NCBI GenBank assembly: GCA_938743325.2
Contig: OW568870.1
Location: 124,001-188,000 of the forward strand
Direction of reading: 5' to 3'
Length of the DNA: 64,000 nucleotides
Source of the DNA: Pycnococcus provasolii
Lineage: Eukaryota; Chlorophyta; Pseudoscourfieldiophyceae; Pseudoscourfieldiales; Pycnococcaceae
A program made the position numbers and the translations under genes. This document shows, one piece after another, positions 55,632 through 64,000 of the stretch (within the stretch, counting starts at the first letter, position 1; each line of letters starts with the position of its first letter). The notes under the pieces are model-generated. The model was not told the DNA's origin. It searched no databases and saw nothing but the letters and a program-made list of their open reading frames with translations.

Positions 55632-56120
55632 ACTAGCTAACCAAAACCTGTGGTGCTGTTTTTGGGTGTTGAAAAAACAAAAAAAAATAACATGGAGTGC
55701 AGTGTTGCCGTTTGTTCTTGTGTGTGACGGTCCGCCGACCAGAAACCTCCTCTCGAATGGAGACGCGGCGTATTTGACAAAAAAACAAATGACCTGAAGG
55801 AAAAAGATAACGACGGCGACACATCCATGTTTATTTTTTTACGAAAATCAAATTTCGTGATTTGTAAACAGCATCATCATAGACTAAGAACGCGAAAATG
55901 AATTTTTTTTTAAACGAAAAAGAACCACGTGTCACTCCCTCGTCCCTCCATTCCTCTCATCACACAAACACATACACACACACAGTCACACACACACACA
56001 CACGCACGCACACATATATATGCGCTGTACATGTGCTTTGACCCCCACGCCCCCCCATCTCTCTCTCTCCCCCTTTTCTCCGCCGCCCTTCCCCCCCTCC
56101 TCGTTTCCTTATCTTCGCCA
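55632..56120. other. Convergent 3' region, PDI / Sec24, with (CA)n
   Basis: These 489 bp between convergent genes are unusually long for this window, whose other convergent gaps are mostly under 200 bp. The left part holds the SECIS candidate; a (CA)n microsatellite lies at about 55965-56012, and a pyrimidine-rich run at about 56040-56110 is next to the Sec24 stop. No gene is supported. Confidence 0.6.
55711..55789 (+). promoter_or_regulatory. Candidate SECIS element in PDI 3' UTR
   Basis: Helix I can pair TTTGTT (55711-55716) with AACAAA (55784-55789). After an internal loop come the quartet TGAC (55725-55728) and its partner TGAC (55775-55778), giving tandem G.A pairs. Helix II includes CGCCG (55733-55737) with CGGCG (55766-55770) and some wobble pairs below. 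The apical loop carries AAA (55743-55745), and CTCC with GGAG (55747-55750/55759-55762) forms the extra mini-stem of a type II SECIS. The quartet-to-AAA distance is 14 nt, slightly long. Folding was done by eye. Confidence 0.6.
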
Positions 56121-59100
56121 TCAAACAAACTTGTTCTGGATTTGCCGGTGCACGTGGCAGAGGTACTCCACGTAACTCATGCCCGCCGTGCTGCGGTCCT
56201 CGATTAACGAGTCGAAAAATCGCAGCGTCTCCTCGCGGCTTCCGTGGCGAAGCAGACGCAGGCGCATGTGCTTGCATCGCTCTGTTCTCGTGTGAAGCAC
56301 GATCGAGGTGAACTGCTTGCTGTGCACCGAGTCGAACTCCATGAGCGTCCATAACCGCGGGCCGTTGCCACACAGCGTGTCGGGGTCGTCCGTGCCGAAC
56401 AGGTCGTGCACCAAACTCGGGTCCGCGCGCTTTCCCACGTAACAGAGAAGGTCGCGGCCATTCGCAAACAGGTAGATGCCGGTAGCATCGATGCCCTCGG
56501 AGCTCAGACTAAGCGGGCTCGGCTTACGCGGAACATCAGGCACGGCGCCATCCGCCGCCGCGGAATCCGACTCGAGCAGAACGTCGTCCACGCGCATCAG
56601 CTGGCCGTACACTGTGTCCATCGAGCTGTCGACGTTTAAACTTAAACAGTCGTGCATCCATGCGACGCGCTCATCAATCTCAGGCTCCATGCGGAGTCCC
56701 ATCGCCTTGTTCAGCGCAAGAGTGTACAGTGGAAGCAGCTTGAGAGCCTCGGGCAAGATGAGCTGGCCGCTGCTGCTGTTCGTGGCGCAGAACTTGCGGT
56801 ACGCGTACAGCGTGTCGACGCACCGCGACGTGATATGCTCTTTAATCTGAGCGGGTGGCTTAACGGGCAGCATCTGGCACGTCTCCACGAGGCGATGCTT
56901 GACGTTTATCTCGAGGTCAGCGCCGCGGAACACATTGCCAAGAACGCTACTGCAGGGCAGGCTCAGCGTGTGCACGCGAATGCGCCTCGTGCCATCCGGC
57001 GACGTGTACAGCGCGGCAGCCTGAACACAGCACTCTTCGGACTCCTGCAGCGTGTCGTCGTAGCGCAGCCGAACAAAGATGTTCTTGTCGCAGTCCACGC
57101 ACGGAAGGTCGACGTCAACGGGCGTTCGTCGGCAATACGACCCCGAGTAGTCGATAACGCTGAGTCCGGCGGAGCAGCGCACGCGCATCAGCGCCTCCAA
57201 ACCCTGCGGGCGGCTGACGATCCACCGCACGTCGCTCAAAACCTGCTCTCGGTCCACCTCGTAGCGGAACGCAGGGTAGTGCCTGACGTCGCCGCCAGTG
57301 TTCGTCGCGAGAGGGGCGAGGTTCACGAGGCCAATCGGAAGGCTAGATCCCGCGCCAGCAGCTCCTGCGGCGGCGCCAGCGACCGGGCCAGCGAGCGTGA
57401 GCAGGTGCACGCAGATCTGGTGCTCCGCCGCAATTTTCGCCGAGTCCGCGTAGTGCTTGACAGACGACTGCATGATCTTCATGGCATCCTTGTGGTCCGC
57501 AGACATCGACGGCGCGCCTGGCCCGGCGCCTGGCGCGGACGTCACCTTGCCAATGCCCACGTCGGGCATCGACGCGCAGAACCAAAGCAGCTTACCTCCG
57601 TTGCCCTTCATCGCCGCAATGGTGGACTCCACCGCGGCACCGCCGGCACTTGCCATGCCCGCCGCTGCCGTGGGCTGCGCAGACGAAGCCGCCTCGAGCA
57701 GGCCCTGCAGCACCTCCACGAGCTTCTCCGAGCACTTGGACACGTCACACGCAAGCTCGGACAGCCCCGAAGTCGGCGCGTACGGCTCGTCGATGTCAGG
57801 TACGACGAGCAGCTGGTGGCCCTCGAGATCCGGCGACACGCGGTAGAAGTGCACGTGGCGATCATACGTCGCCACAATAACGCGCGCGCGGTCGCCGCCC
57901 GCTAGCGACGTCACGCACCCAATCACAGCCTCGATCGTGGCGTGAAATGCGCCGCTCATCTTGGCGTTTCGGCTCGCGTCGATGACGAACGCGTACACGG
58001 GAAGCATGGCAGGCCTGACGCTGTACTCGCTCTGAGGGCTCACGACGTACTCCACCGTTCCGAATTGCAGCTCGGGTCGCGTGTCGTGATCCGCACGACG
58101 GCCGTCCGTGCCGTACGCGGGGCTGAAGTAGTGAGGCGGAACCTCCTGCGTGTGCCCGCACATGTTGCACTTCATGCGCTTGCCGTCGTCGACGAAGCGG
58201 AAGAATGGGTTGATGTAAGCCTTGCAGCGCGCGCAGCGCACGGGACCGGGAGGCGGCTGGCTGGACGCCGCCGCACCTGGAGTGGGCACCGCCGTGGCGT
58301 CGCTGCTGAGGTCCACGATGGGCAGCGTGATCGTTGCGGCGTCAACGGCGAGCGGCGAGACGGCTATGCTGAGCGGCAGTCCGCTCGTTCCCAGCAGCTC
58401 GGACGTGCACGGCACGTTGTTCACGCTCGCTCTCATGAAGCGCGGCGAGCAGTTTCCCGTGTCCTGAACGACGAACGAGCTTCGCGATGCCGGCGGCGGC
58501 ACATTTGCCACCGTCGGGTACGGATGCTGCACATTTCCCGACGGCGTCACGCGCGTCATGTACACTGTCGCCTTAGCATCGAGCGGCGACGCCTTTGGTC
58601 GTGGGATCTGCGAAGGGTCGATGCGGTTGCTGCCCGACGTGTTCTGCTTTCGCGCCATAGGCTGCTGCTGCTTCGGCGCGGGGGCAAGCGGTGGCACTGC
58701 AGACGGTGGAGCTGGTCGGAAGGCGTTGTTTGCTGGTGGCTGTGGCATTTGTGGTAGTGGTGGTGGCGGTGCGTTTGGTGGTTGTTGATACTGTTGTTGT
58801 GGTGGTGGTGGTGGCGGCTGTAGTTGTTGTGCAGTTGCTGTTGGCGGTGGCGGAAATCCCGCCGTGCCACCAGCGGCGGATGTGGGTGGAGGTGGTGGCA
58901 TGCCTCCTGGTCTAAACGCGCCGGGCACGCCGCCCGGCGGTGGTCCAGGCATGGTGGGCATCATCGCACCCGGAGGTCCCGCCATGGGCGGAGGTGGCAT
59001 CGGTGAGGAAGAAGGTGCTGAGGGCATCCTTGGCGGCGGCGGTTGGCTTGCCATAGGTGCTGCAGGCATCGGCGGCATCGGTGGAGGTGCGCCGCTCGCC

Positions 59101-59435
59101 GCTCCCGGCCCGAGCAGAGGTCCTCCCGCCATGCCCCTTGCCGGTGGAGGTGGTGGCATCGCCGCTCCCATCGCGTGGTTTCCGTTTGATGGAATTGCGC
59201 CCGTCATTCCTGCAGCAGCGTTTGGCGGAGGTGGCGGTCGCGCCGCCCCCGCCATCATCGTCGTCGGTGGCGCCATGGGTTTCCCCGCGAGTCCCGAAAG
59301 TGCGGTCTGTTGTGGCTGGAGTGGCGCAGCACTCCCCCCCATCCCGTGCCCCGGCGGCATGCGGTAATGCCCGTTCCCGAGACCAGGTGGAGGTGGCGGT
59401 GGCCCAGCCCCAGGAGGAGGCGGAGGAGCGGCCAT
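56121..59435 (-). CDS. SEC24: COPII coat protein Sec24
   Basis: The 1,104-residue cargo adaptor of COPII vesicles, acting at ER exit sites with Sec23. The first 300 residues are Pro/Gly/Met repeats, as in all Sec24 proteins. The zinc finger C-A-R-C, then C-N-M-C-G-H (about 400-425) is followed by the trunk (Y-A-F-V-I-D-A-S region), beta-sandwich, helical and gelsolin domains, with L-F-G-T-D-D-P near the end. The start is the first real ATG (59433-59435); a longer non-ATG frame runs into the gap. The gene has no introns. Together with the KDEL receptor 5 kb away it is part of the early secretory pathway, though nothing suggests co-regulation. Confidence 0.95.
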   Translation of the reverse strand: MAAPPPPPGAGPPPPPPGLGNGHYRMPPGHGMGGSAAPLQPQQTALSGLAGKPMAPPTTMMAGAARPPPPPNAAAGMTGAIPSNGNHAMGAAMPPPPPARGMAGGPLLGPGAASGAPPPMPPMPAAPMASQPPPPRMPSAPSSSPMPPPPMAGPPGAMMPTMPGPPPGGVPGAFRPGGMPPPPPTSAAGGTAGFPPPPTATAQQLQPPPPPPQQQYQQPPNAPPPPLPQMPQPPANNAFRPAPPSAVPPLAPAPKQQQPMARKQNTSGSNRIDPSQIPRPKASPLDAKATVYMTRVTPSGNVQHPYPTVANVPPPASRSSFVVQDTGNCSPRFMRASVNNVPCTSELLGTSGLPLSIAVSPLAVDAATITLPIVDLSSDATAVPTPGAAASSQPPPGPVRCARCKAYINPFFRFVDDGKRMKCNMCGHTQEVPPHYFSPAYGTDGRRADHDTRPELQFGTVEYVVSPQSEYSVRPAMLPVYAFVIDASRNAKMSGAFHATIEAVIGCVTSLAGGDRARVIVATYDRHVHFYRVSPDLEGHQLLVVPDIDEPYAPTSGLSELACDVSKCSEKLVEVLQGLLEAASSAQPTAAAGMASAGGAAVESTIAAMKGNGGKLLWFCASMPDVGIGKVTSAPGAGPGAPSMSADHKDAMKIMQSSVKHYADSAKIAAEHQICVHLLTLAGPVAGAAAGAAGAGSSLPIGLVNLAPLATNTGGDVRHYPAFRYEVDREQVLSDVRWIVSRPQGLEALMRVRCSAGLSVIDYSGSYCRRTPVDVDLPCVDCDKNIFVRLRYDDTLQESEECCVQAAALYTSPDGTRRIRVHTLSLPCSSVLGNVFRGADLEINVKHRLVETCQMLPVKPPAQIKEHITSRCVDTLYAYRKFCATNSSSGQLILPEALKLLPLYTLALNKAMGLRMEPEIDERVAWMHDCLSLNVDSSMDTVYGQLMRVDDVLLESDSAAADGAVPDVPRKPSPLSLSSEGIDATGIYLFANGRDLLCYVGKRADPSLVHDLFGTDDPDTLCGNGPRLWTLMEFDSVHSKQFTSIVLHTRTERCKHMRLRLLRHGSREETLRFFDSLIEDRSTAGMSYVEYLCHVHRQIQNKFV

Positions 59436-60027
59436 ACGGTGGGACGGACACAACTGGCGCCTTCGATCCAAACTAATCCCCAGCCCTAACGCACCACGCG
59501 AAGCCAATATGGGCTATGAGTACCGGGGAGCGAAGCAGCCGCGCCTTTCGAAATTCCAGGGATTGGGGGATACGCCTGGGAACCTAAGGTTAAATTCTTT
59601 CTCTGGAAGAAATCATGCTCGGGTAGACTAGGGGAGAGCCGAAACCCTAACCTGTAACCCGAACCTGTAACCCTAACCCTAGCTAGCCTAACATGTAACC
59701 CTAACCTGTAACCCTAACCTGTAACCCTAACCCTAGCTAACCTTAGCTCCTGTACCCTTACGATAGAGCCTACCCTGTAACCTTAGAGCCGTAGGATGAA
59801 CGGTGTTGTTTTTTACATACTATTGGTAAACCCTTTACCGTACAGTACATAGTCGTTCCCGTCAACAAAACCCACCTAACCTTAGGTGGTGCCACGGCTC
59901 CTCCCCCTCGCCCATAGACTAGGTCGGAGAGGTCGGAGACGGGTTGCTCCTTCCAAGGTGGGTCTTTCTTGTCGAGGTTGCCCTTCCCTTCCCCTCGCCT
60001 TTCGCTTACACAACTTGTACGTGAGCC
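59436..60027. other. Divergent intergenic region, Sec24 / RSP7-like, with array
   Basis: These 592 bp hold the promoter regions of two divergent genes, with a long degenerate telomere-like array in the middle and a CCTAACCTTAGGTGG palindromic stretch near 59875-59889. No gene is supported. Confidence 0.5.
59643..59741. repeat. Telomere-like array with CCTGTAA spacer variants
   Basis: CCCTAA units alternate with CCTGTAA to form a higher-order unit of about 13 bp (CCCTAACCTGTAA); two CTAGCTA interruptions are present. It is unlike a simple telomere end and suggests local amplification. Confidence 0.9.
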
Positions 60028-61110
60028 ATGGCCACGACGCTCCCGCTCTCGGACGCCGATGCCGCGTCCACCGTCTTCTACGACATGGACGCCTCCATCA
60101 AAGATAGCAACATGGAGTACCTGGTGCGTCCTTTATCCGTGGCTCTGCTTCTTGCTTGTTCGTTGGGTTTTGGGTGTGCAAAGGAGGGGGGCGGGCGGGA
60201 GCTTTTGGCCAGTCGGTCGGTCGGTGAATTGGGCGACGCCCGCCTGAACTTAACTCCTTAAGGGAGGGTGGGCGGGCGGGCGGGCTCAACAACCCAACGC
60301 TTTGCGTGCGTGTGGACTGCTTTCACGCACATGCACAACGTCCTCCCAGACGCGCGCGCGCGCGCGCGCGCGCAACCTTGCTCTACTCAAATAGGGGAAG
60401 TTTCGCCTTTCCTTGCTTGCGTCCATTCCCACCGCGCGGACTTTCTGTGCATGTGGCACTTCTCAGAATAGGAGAAACTGGGAAGACAAGTCGAGAAAAA
60501 AATAAAAAACTGCGAGACGTATGGCACAGTCCACTTACGCAAAACGCAACCACACACATCCACGCCAACCAAAACTTGCAGAGCTCGCATAACATTCAGG
60601 AGAAGATTGCCAACATGTACGAGCGACTCGTCGTGACCAAGCCGCTGCTTCCCATTCAGTACATGGTGGACTTCCTGAGCTTCGAAGACAAGGAGCAGGC
60701 GTTGCAGGACGAGTATGGACTCAGCGAGTGGAGGCAGGGGTGGCTGAATCGCGTGTTTGAGAAAATTGATGTGGACAACAGTGGCCAAATTGACTTCAAG
60801 GAAATTGCCGACTTCACGAGCAAGTATGGCAGCACAGCAATGAACGAGGAACAGCTCAAGGAGATATTCAAGGTGCGTCGAGCTTTGCACAAGGACGCAA
60901 GGATGTGTGTGAGGATAGCCGGCCTGTAGACGTGACGAAAGACTGACCCCCAAAAAAACAAAAAAACAAAAACAGGACTTCGACACGAGCGGCGACAACT
61001 TCATCAATCCGCACGAGTTCAAGGTGTTCTTCGCGCGTGCTCTGCGCAATGTCAGCAACGCGGACTTCGAGAAGAGCATGAAGGACTTGATTGGTGGTAA
61101 GCTAGCCTAA
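60028..61110 (+). CDS. DPY30/RIIa-EF-hand protein (radial-spoke RSP7-like), two or three introns
   Basis: Exons are 60028-60123, 60582-60872 and 60976-61110, about 173 residues, all phase 0. Introns start GTGCGT and end TTGCAG and ACAG; the second has CTGAC about 29 nt before its acceptor. Exon 2 starts with an RIIa/DPY30-like docking motif (M-Y-E-R-L-V, K-P-L-L-P-I-Q-Y-M-V-D-F-L) and goes on to an EF loop D-V-D-N-S-G-Q-I-D-F-K-E. Exon 3 has a second, D-T-S-G-D-N-F-I-N-P-H-E. This order is that of Chlamydomonas RSP7. A possible further intron 61097-61168 (GTAAGC...pyrimidine run...ATAG) would replace the last two codons by 17 others ending at 61221. Intron 1 has a (GC)n run near 60352-60374. 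Confidence 0.8.
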
Positions 61111-61308
61111 TTTGGCAAAACAACTTGCTGTGTAACTTTCATATCACTCTCTTTTTTTCCCATAATAGTTTGTGAGAATAAAAGCCACGCGACGTGTGGA
61201 GAGGTGGAAACTGCTGCTTGAGCGCTGCAAAATTACACAAAAGCCGCCTGTACCACTGCGCCCGTCGCCCCGTGTTGTGTCTTTTTTTTTCCCTTCGTTC
61301 TGAACACT

Positions 61309-61956
61309 TTAGCCCGGAAGCTTCATGCGCTCGTTGTTGCGCCAAGCCTGCACGTAGTAATAGAAGAAGTCGAGGTAAACGCACGTCTGCACGGTTCCGG
61401 ACACCCACACGATCCACTGGCGATATCCGAGTTCCGTGAAGTAGCGGTACACCCAGTTGACGAGGTACAGTGCGCGGTAGCTTCCCAACATGAAGATGTA
61501 GTTGCCCGTGAGGTTGTCTACGTTTTTCGTCCGCTGCAGCAGCACGAGCTGAGGCAAGATGGCCACCGCCTCGAGATAGATGGAGAAGGTCCAGAGCACC
61601 TCCGTGACACTCATCTCGTGGTTGACGAGCAGAGCGAGCACGAAGCACGGCACGATCAGGAAGAGCACGCGGAACGTGTCCTGTTCCTTGTCGTATGTCT
61701 GGCACACCACCTTGTGCTTCCGCATGTACCATATGATGGTGAACGCCGTCAGAAGGAATATGATCTTCATGACGGTGTTGTACAGGGATATGAAGGAGTA
61801 GAAGAGGTCGAGGTACCGCGTGACGAACACGACGGCGTACAGCTCTTGTGTCTTAAGGCTGACTCCTGCGCAGCTTTTGGTTGCTTGGATCTTCAATAAA
61901 AGCACGATGATGGACAGGAGGTGCGTCATGTCGCCGGCGAGGCGGAAGATGTTCAT
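61309..61956 (-). CDS. ERD2: KDEL receptor (ERD2)
   Basis: The 215-residue seven-helix protein retrieves K/HDEL-bearing ER lumen proteins from the Golgi. It starts M-N-I-F-R-L-A-G-D-M-T-H-L, and L-K-I-Q-A-T-K-S-C-A-G-V-S-L-K-T-Q is the classic first-loop signature. F-V-T-R-Y-L-D-L-F and W-T-F-S-I-Y-L-E-A-V-A-I-L-P-Q are present too. Length and all conserved residues match the family (usually about 212-217). The C-terminus N-N-E-R-M-K-L-P resembles the K-x-K-L-P return signal. The gene has no introns and is convergent with the RSP7-like gene, 198 bp apart. Confidence 0.97.
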   Translation of the reverse strand: MNIFRLAGDMTHLLSIIVLLLKIQATKSCAGVSLKTQELYAVVFVTRYLDLFYSFISLYNTVMKIIFLLTAFTIIWYMRKHKVVCQTYDKEQDTFRVLFLIVPCFVLALLVNHEMSVTEVLWTFSIYLEAVAILPQLVLLQRTKNVDNLTGNYIFMLGSYRALYLVNWVYRYFTELGYRQWIVWVSGTVQTCVYLDFFYYYVQAWRNNERMKLPG

Positions 61957-62505
61957 GATGTTTCTTTCTTAAAAAAGTGACGATACGGCGTGAGACTTAT
62001 GATAACTGAGACAAACAGAAGACTGACTATACGGGTACCCGTACTATGACACAAAAGAAACACCAAAGACTGTACTCTAGGCGCCACAACACAGATAGAT
62101 TTAGATTATGCGTGAAAGATGAGATGCGAAATTATATTTATGGAACGACGACGCTGAGAATCAGACAAAAAAACAAAAAACAAAAAAAGACGAAGTTTGT
62201 TTTGAGTTTCCCAAAGCCAAACAGGAAAAACCACAGAGAGCAAACCCTAACCCTAACCCTAACCCTATCGTCCTAACCCTAACCCTAACCCTAGTTCGGA
62301 AAACCCTATCCCTACCGGGTAGGCCTTCCTATGAGTAGTAGTAATTAAGCTTAAGCTATGAGTAGTCTTATATAGTGGTAGGAAGTCAACAGGGCTTTTG
62401 AGAAGTTCCTTCAACTTCGAAGTTGGGTTTGGTTTGACCGAACCAAACCGTCCCTCCCTCCGCCATTCCCTTCCTTATTCCTAACTCGTTCTCCACAGGC
62501 CAATC
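61957..62505. promoter_or_regulatory. Divergent intergenic region, ERD2 / 62506 gene, with telomere-like array
   Basis: These 549 bp separate two 5' ends. The array covers 62243-62293. A T-rich/pyrimidine stretch and CCACAG immediately before the next ATG look like a splice acceptor, so a short upstream non-coding exon is possible. Confidence 0.45.
62243..62293. repeat. Telomere-like array, two blocks of CCCTAA
   Basis: Two blocks of CCCTAA units are separated by TCGT. The array lies about 290 bp upstream of ERD2 and 210 bp upstream of the 62506 gene. Confidence 0.95.
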
Positions 62506-63243
62506 ATGTCCTCTATGTCTCTCTCTCAGTCTCTTTCAAGGGATCCCGAGGCACCTGAGCTCGATATATTTCTCCACATGGAGTCGCTGATTTCAAACCT
62601 GGGGTTGGCCGCCGGGAAAAGGAATCCTGCTCTTCTACAGCCTGCCGTTCTTACTCATCACCAAAATAGATCCGGCTCTGATGCTGATGAGTTTGCACAC
62701 AGCGTTTCTTGTTCTTCTACCCTTTGGACTACAAAAGATCAGGAGGAGGAAAACCTAGTTCAGCAGTGCCTCATTCAAGCGGGATATTCGCCAACCGCGT
62801 CGCACACGCAAAATCTGCAAACGCACATATCAGAGAACCATATGGAGGAGACGCAGAGTAGTCATACTTCGTACGACCTCTCGGACGACGAACCTTCTTC
62901 GCCTTCTACGATATCAAACTACTACGAAGATGAAAGGGACCTAATGGTCATAGACGAAGACCGAGTACTACTTACAGGAGCAGGAGAAATAAAGTCAGCA
63001 CAAAATATGCAGAAGCAGCAGCAAAGCAAGCAAAGGCTAGCACCTAAGAAGAAAAAAACCGCAGCCAAAAAACGAACAAAGACTACAACGGAGGACGAAC
63101 AAACCAACAATACTGACAACCTTAAGGTGGGTCTGACGCCTGAGGAACGACGCACACTCATGCGCATGCCACACGAACAGCTCGTCGCCATTGCAGCCGG
63201 CCTCGCGGCTCGCGCCGAGAGAGCTGGGGCGCTGATCCTCTAG
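62506..63243 (+). CDS. Ser/Glu-rich, probably nuclear protein, unrecognised
   Basis: The 245-residue protein starts M-S-S-M-S-L-S-Q-S-L. It is hydrophilic, with a helical first 40 residues (E-L-D-I-F-L-H-M-E-S-L-I-S-N-L), a Ser/Thr-rich middle, an acidic patch (Y-E-D-E-R-D-L-M-V-I-D-E-D) and a strong basic cluster (P-K-K-K-K-T-A-A-K-K-R) suited as a nuclear signal. The end (L-T-P-E-E-R-R-T-L-M-R-M-P-H-E-Q-L) looks helical and conserved. I recognise no family; a small chromatin or transcription-related protein is possible. TGTAA follows at 63257-63261. It is 40 bp from the convergent ELMO gene. Confidence 0.6.
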   Translation: MSSMSLSQSLSRDPEAPELDIFLHMESLISNLGLAAGKRNPALLQPAVLTHHQNRSGSDADEFAHSVSCSSTLWTTKDQEEENLVQQCLIQAGYSPTASHTQNLQTHISENHMEETQSSHTSYDLSDDEPSSPSTISNYYEDERDLMVIDEDRVLLTGAGEIKSAQNMQKQQQSKQRLAPKKKKTAAKKRTKTTTEDEQTNNTDNLKVGLTPEERRTLMRMPHEQLVAIAAGLAARAERAGALIL

Positions 63244-63283
63244 AAAACAAAAATTCTGTAACGATAAAATGTTTTTTTTTGCA

Positions 63284-64000
63284 TTAAAGCTCGCTAAACG
63301 TGGCTGGACCGAGCGAGGGACGCGTGGTTATCCCTCTACTGCCAATGCCGCCGCCGCCACCGCCACCGCCACCAAAGTAGCTCGCCTTAGCATTGTCAAG
63401 GATAGCCGACGCTGGCGCTGTGAGCGCGTGCTTCTCCATGTCAGCAAGAACGAAACCGCTCTCCTTCATCGTCTTCCCGCCGCCAAGCCACCGCGTGTAG
63501 AATTCGTACATCATGCCGAGGTAAAAGTCGTTCACCACGCGCCACATGCTCTGTGACTGCATAGCGGCGCGATTCAGACGGCCGGCGCGTAGAGCCTGCA
63601 GGCAGTAGCGCGTCACATTAATGCTGACGATCGCAAGAGGGAAGTTCTGCACGGGATCGCGGCTGAGTTCGAAGAGATTTCGCGCATTCATGAGATTTGC
63701 CGAGCTCATCAGGAGAAGGTGCACGAGACCGAGCATGCCGCAGCCACGCAGGTCGGTAGCCGGATCGTTGCCCTGGAACCCAACTTCGTCCCAGTGGCCG
63801 CCGTACCTCTCGGGGGCTCGCTTTTTGCTCGTGAAGTTCATGAAAATGGTTGCAAGGATCCGAAAGTGCATCTTTCTCTGGTCCTTGAATGCCTCGTCGG
63901 CAAACGACACCTTCGCCAAGCTGAAGACGCAGAGCCGCTCGTGAATAAGCACCGGGTCATTGAGTGGGGTATTGCCAGCACCGCACATGCCGAGGAGGGC
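63284..64000 (-). CDS. ELMO-domain protein, 5' part beyond window
   Basis: The frame is open to the right edge, so the N-terminus is missing; an internal ATG lies at 63986-63988. About 239 residues are visible. The ELMO domain shows H-W-D-E-V-G-F-Q-G-N-D-P-A-T-D-L-R-G-C-G, the defining motif of ELMO/ELMOD proteins, followed by G-L-V-H-L-L. The C-terminus ends in a Gly run (nine Gly) and S-R-G-I-T-T-R-P-S. ELMOD proteins are GTPase-activating proteins for ARF-family GTPases; the arginine in D-L-R is the one implicated in that activity. Related proteins occur widely in algae, some linked to cilia. The part at about 105-200 is all-helical. Confidence 0.88.
   Translation of the reverse strand, partial: ALLGMCGAGNTPLNDPVLIHERLCVFSLAKVSFADEAFKDQRKMHFRILATIFMNFTSKKRAPERYGGHWDEVGFQGNDPATDLRGCGMLGLVHLLLMSSANLMNARNLFELSRDPVQNFPLAIVSINVTRYCLQALRAGRLNRAAMQSQSMWRVVNDFYLGMMYEFYTRWLGGGKTMKESGFVLADMEKHALTAPASAILDNAKASYFGGGGGGGGGIGSRGITTRPSLGPATFSEL

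Noticed and set aside
56652-57905. 417-residue plus-strand open frame inside Sec24
   Set aside because: It is antisense to the well-supported Sec24 gene, Arg/His/Ala-rich from GC-biased codons, and has no domain.
12159-62293. Telomere-like arrays as true chromosome ends or assembly joins
   Set aside because: Each is short, often degenerate, and flanked on both sides by intact single-copy genes.

Overview
The window is nuclear DNA of a eukaryotic, probably green, microalga. Genes are dense, mostly without introns, and eukaryotic in content: Sec24, KDEL receptor, Fip1, MICU, FZL, plant-type 3-ketoacyl-CoA synthase, GATA factor. Many proteins carry presequence-like N-termini. The FZL-type dynamin, FAE1-type KCS and several TGTAA polyadenylation-like signals point to the green lineage. 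Two probable ciliary proteins (a 3,020-aa coiled-coil protein and a DPY30/RIIa plus EF-hand protein) suggest a flagellate stage. A prasinophyte-like chlorophyte fits, but I cannot name the species.

Layout. 1-12 kb: giant coiled-coil protein (-), KCS (+), FSH1 hydrolase (-). 13-22 kb: MFS permease, CS-domain protein, MICU-like protein, coiled-coil protein, fructosamine-3-kinase. 22-26.5 kb: unrecognised proteins, two of them probably secreted or membrane-anchored. 26.5-34.9 kb: FZL, F-box/LamG protein, RavA-type AAA+ ATPase, and an 'adenosine-specific kinase' family gene with one intron. 35-43.8 kb: secreted low-complexity protein, EF-hand/RING protein, ABC-F ATPase, a NUDIX NADH pyrophosphatase fused to a PHPT1-like domain, dual-specificity phosphatase. 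44-52.5 kb: Fip1 with zinc knuckle, superaquaporin, RadA/Sms, homoserine dehydrogenase, hypothetical protein, MiaB. 53.7-64 kb: GATA factor, selenocysteine PDI, Sec24, RSP7-like protein, KDEL receptor, hypothetical nuclear protein, and an ELMO-domain gene open at the right edge.

Three things stand out. (1) The gene at 54984-55631 is a single-thioredoxin PDI whose active site reads W-U-G-H-C through an in-frame TGA, with a SECIS-like fold in its 3' UTR. (2) Telomere-like CCCTAA/TTAGGG arrays sit almost only at gene 5' ends, mostly between divergent genes and never between convergent ones; one forms the 3' end of an intron and one is read through as codons. (3) Several domain fusions are unusual: NUDIX-PHPT1, Fip1-CCHC and EF-hand-RING. 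Genes alternate strand almost perfectly, with convergent gaps as small as 9 bp. I saw no rRNA, tRNA, CRISPR, intact transposon or viral element.
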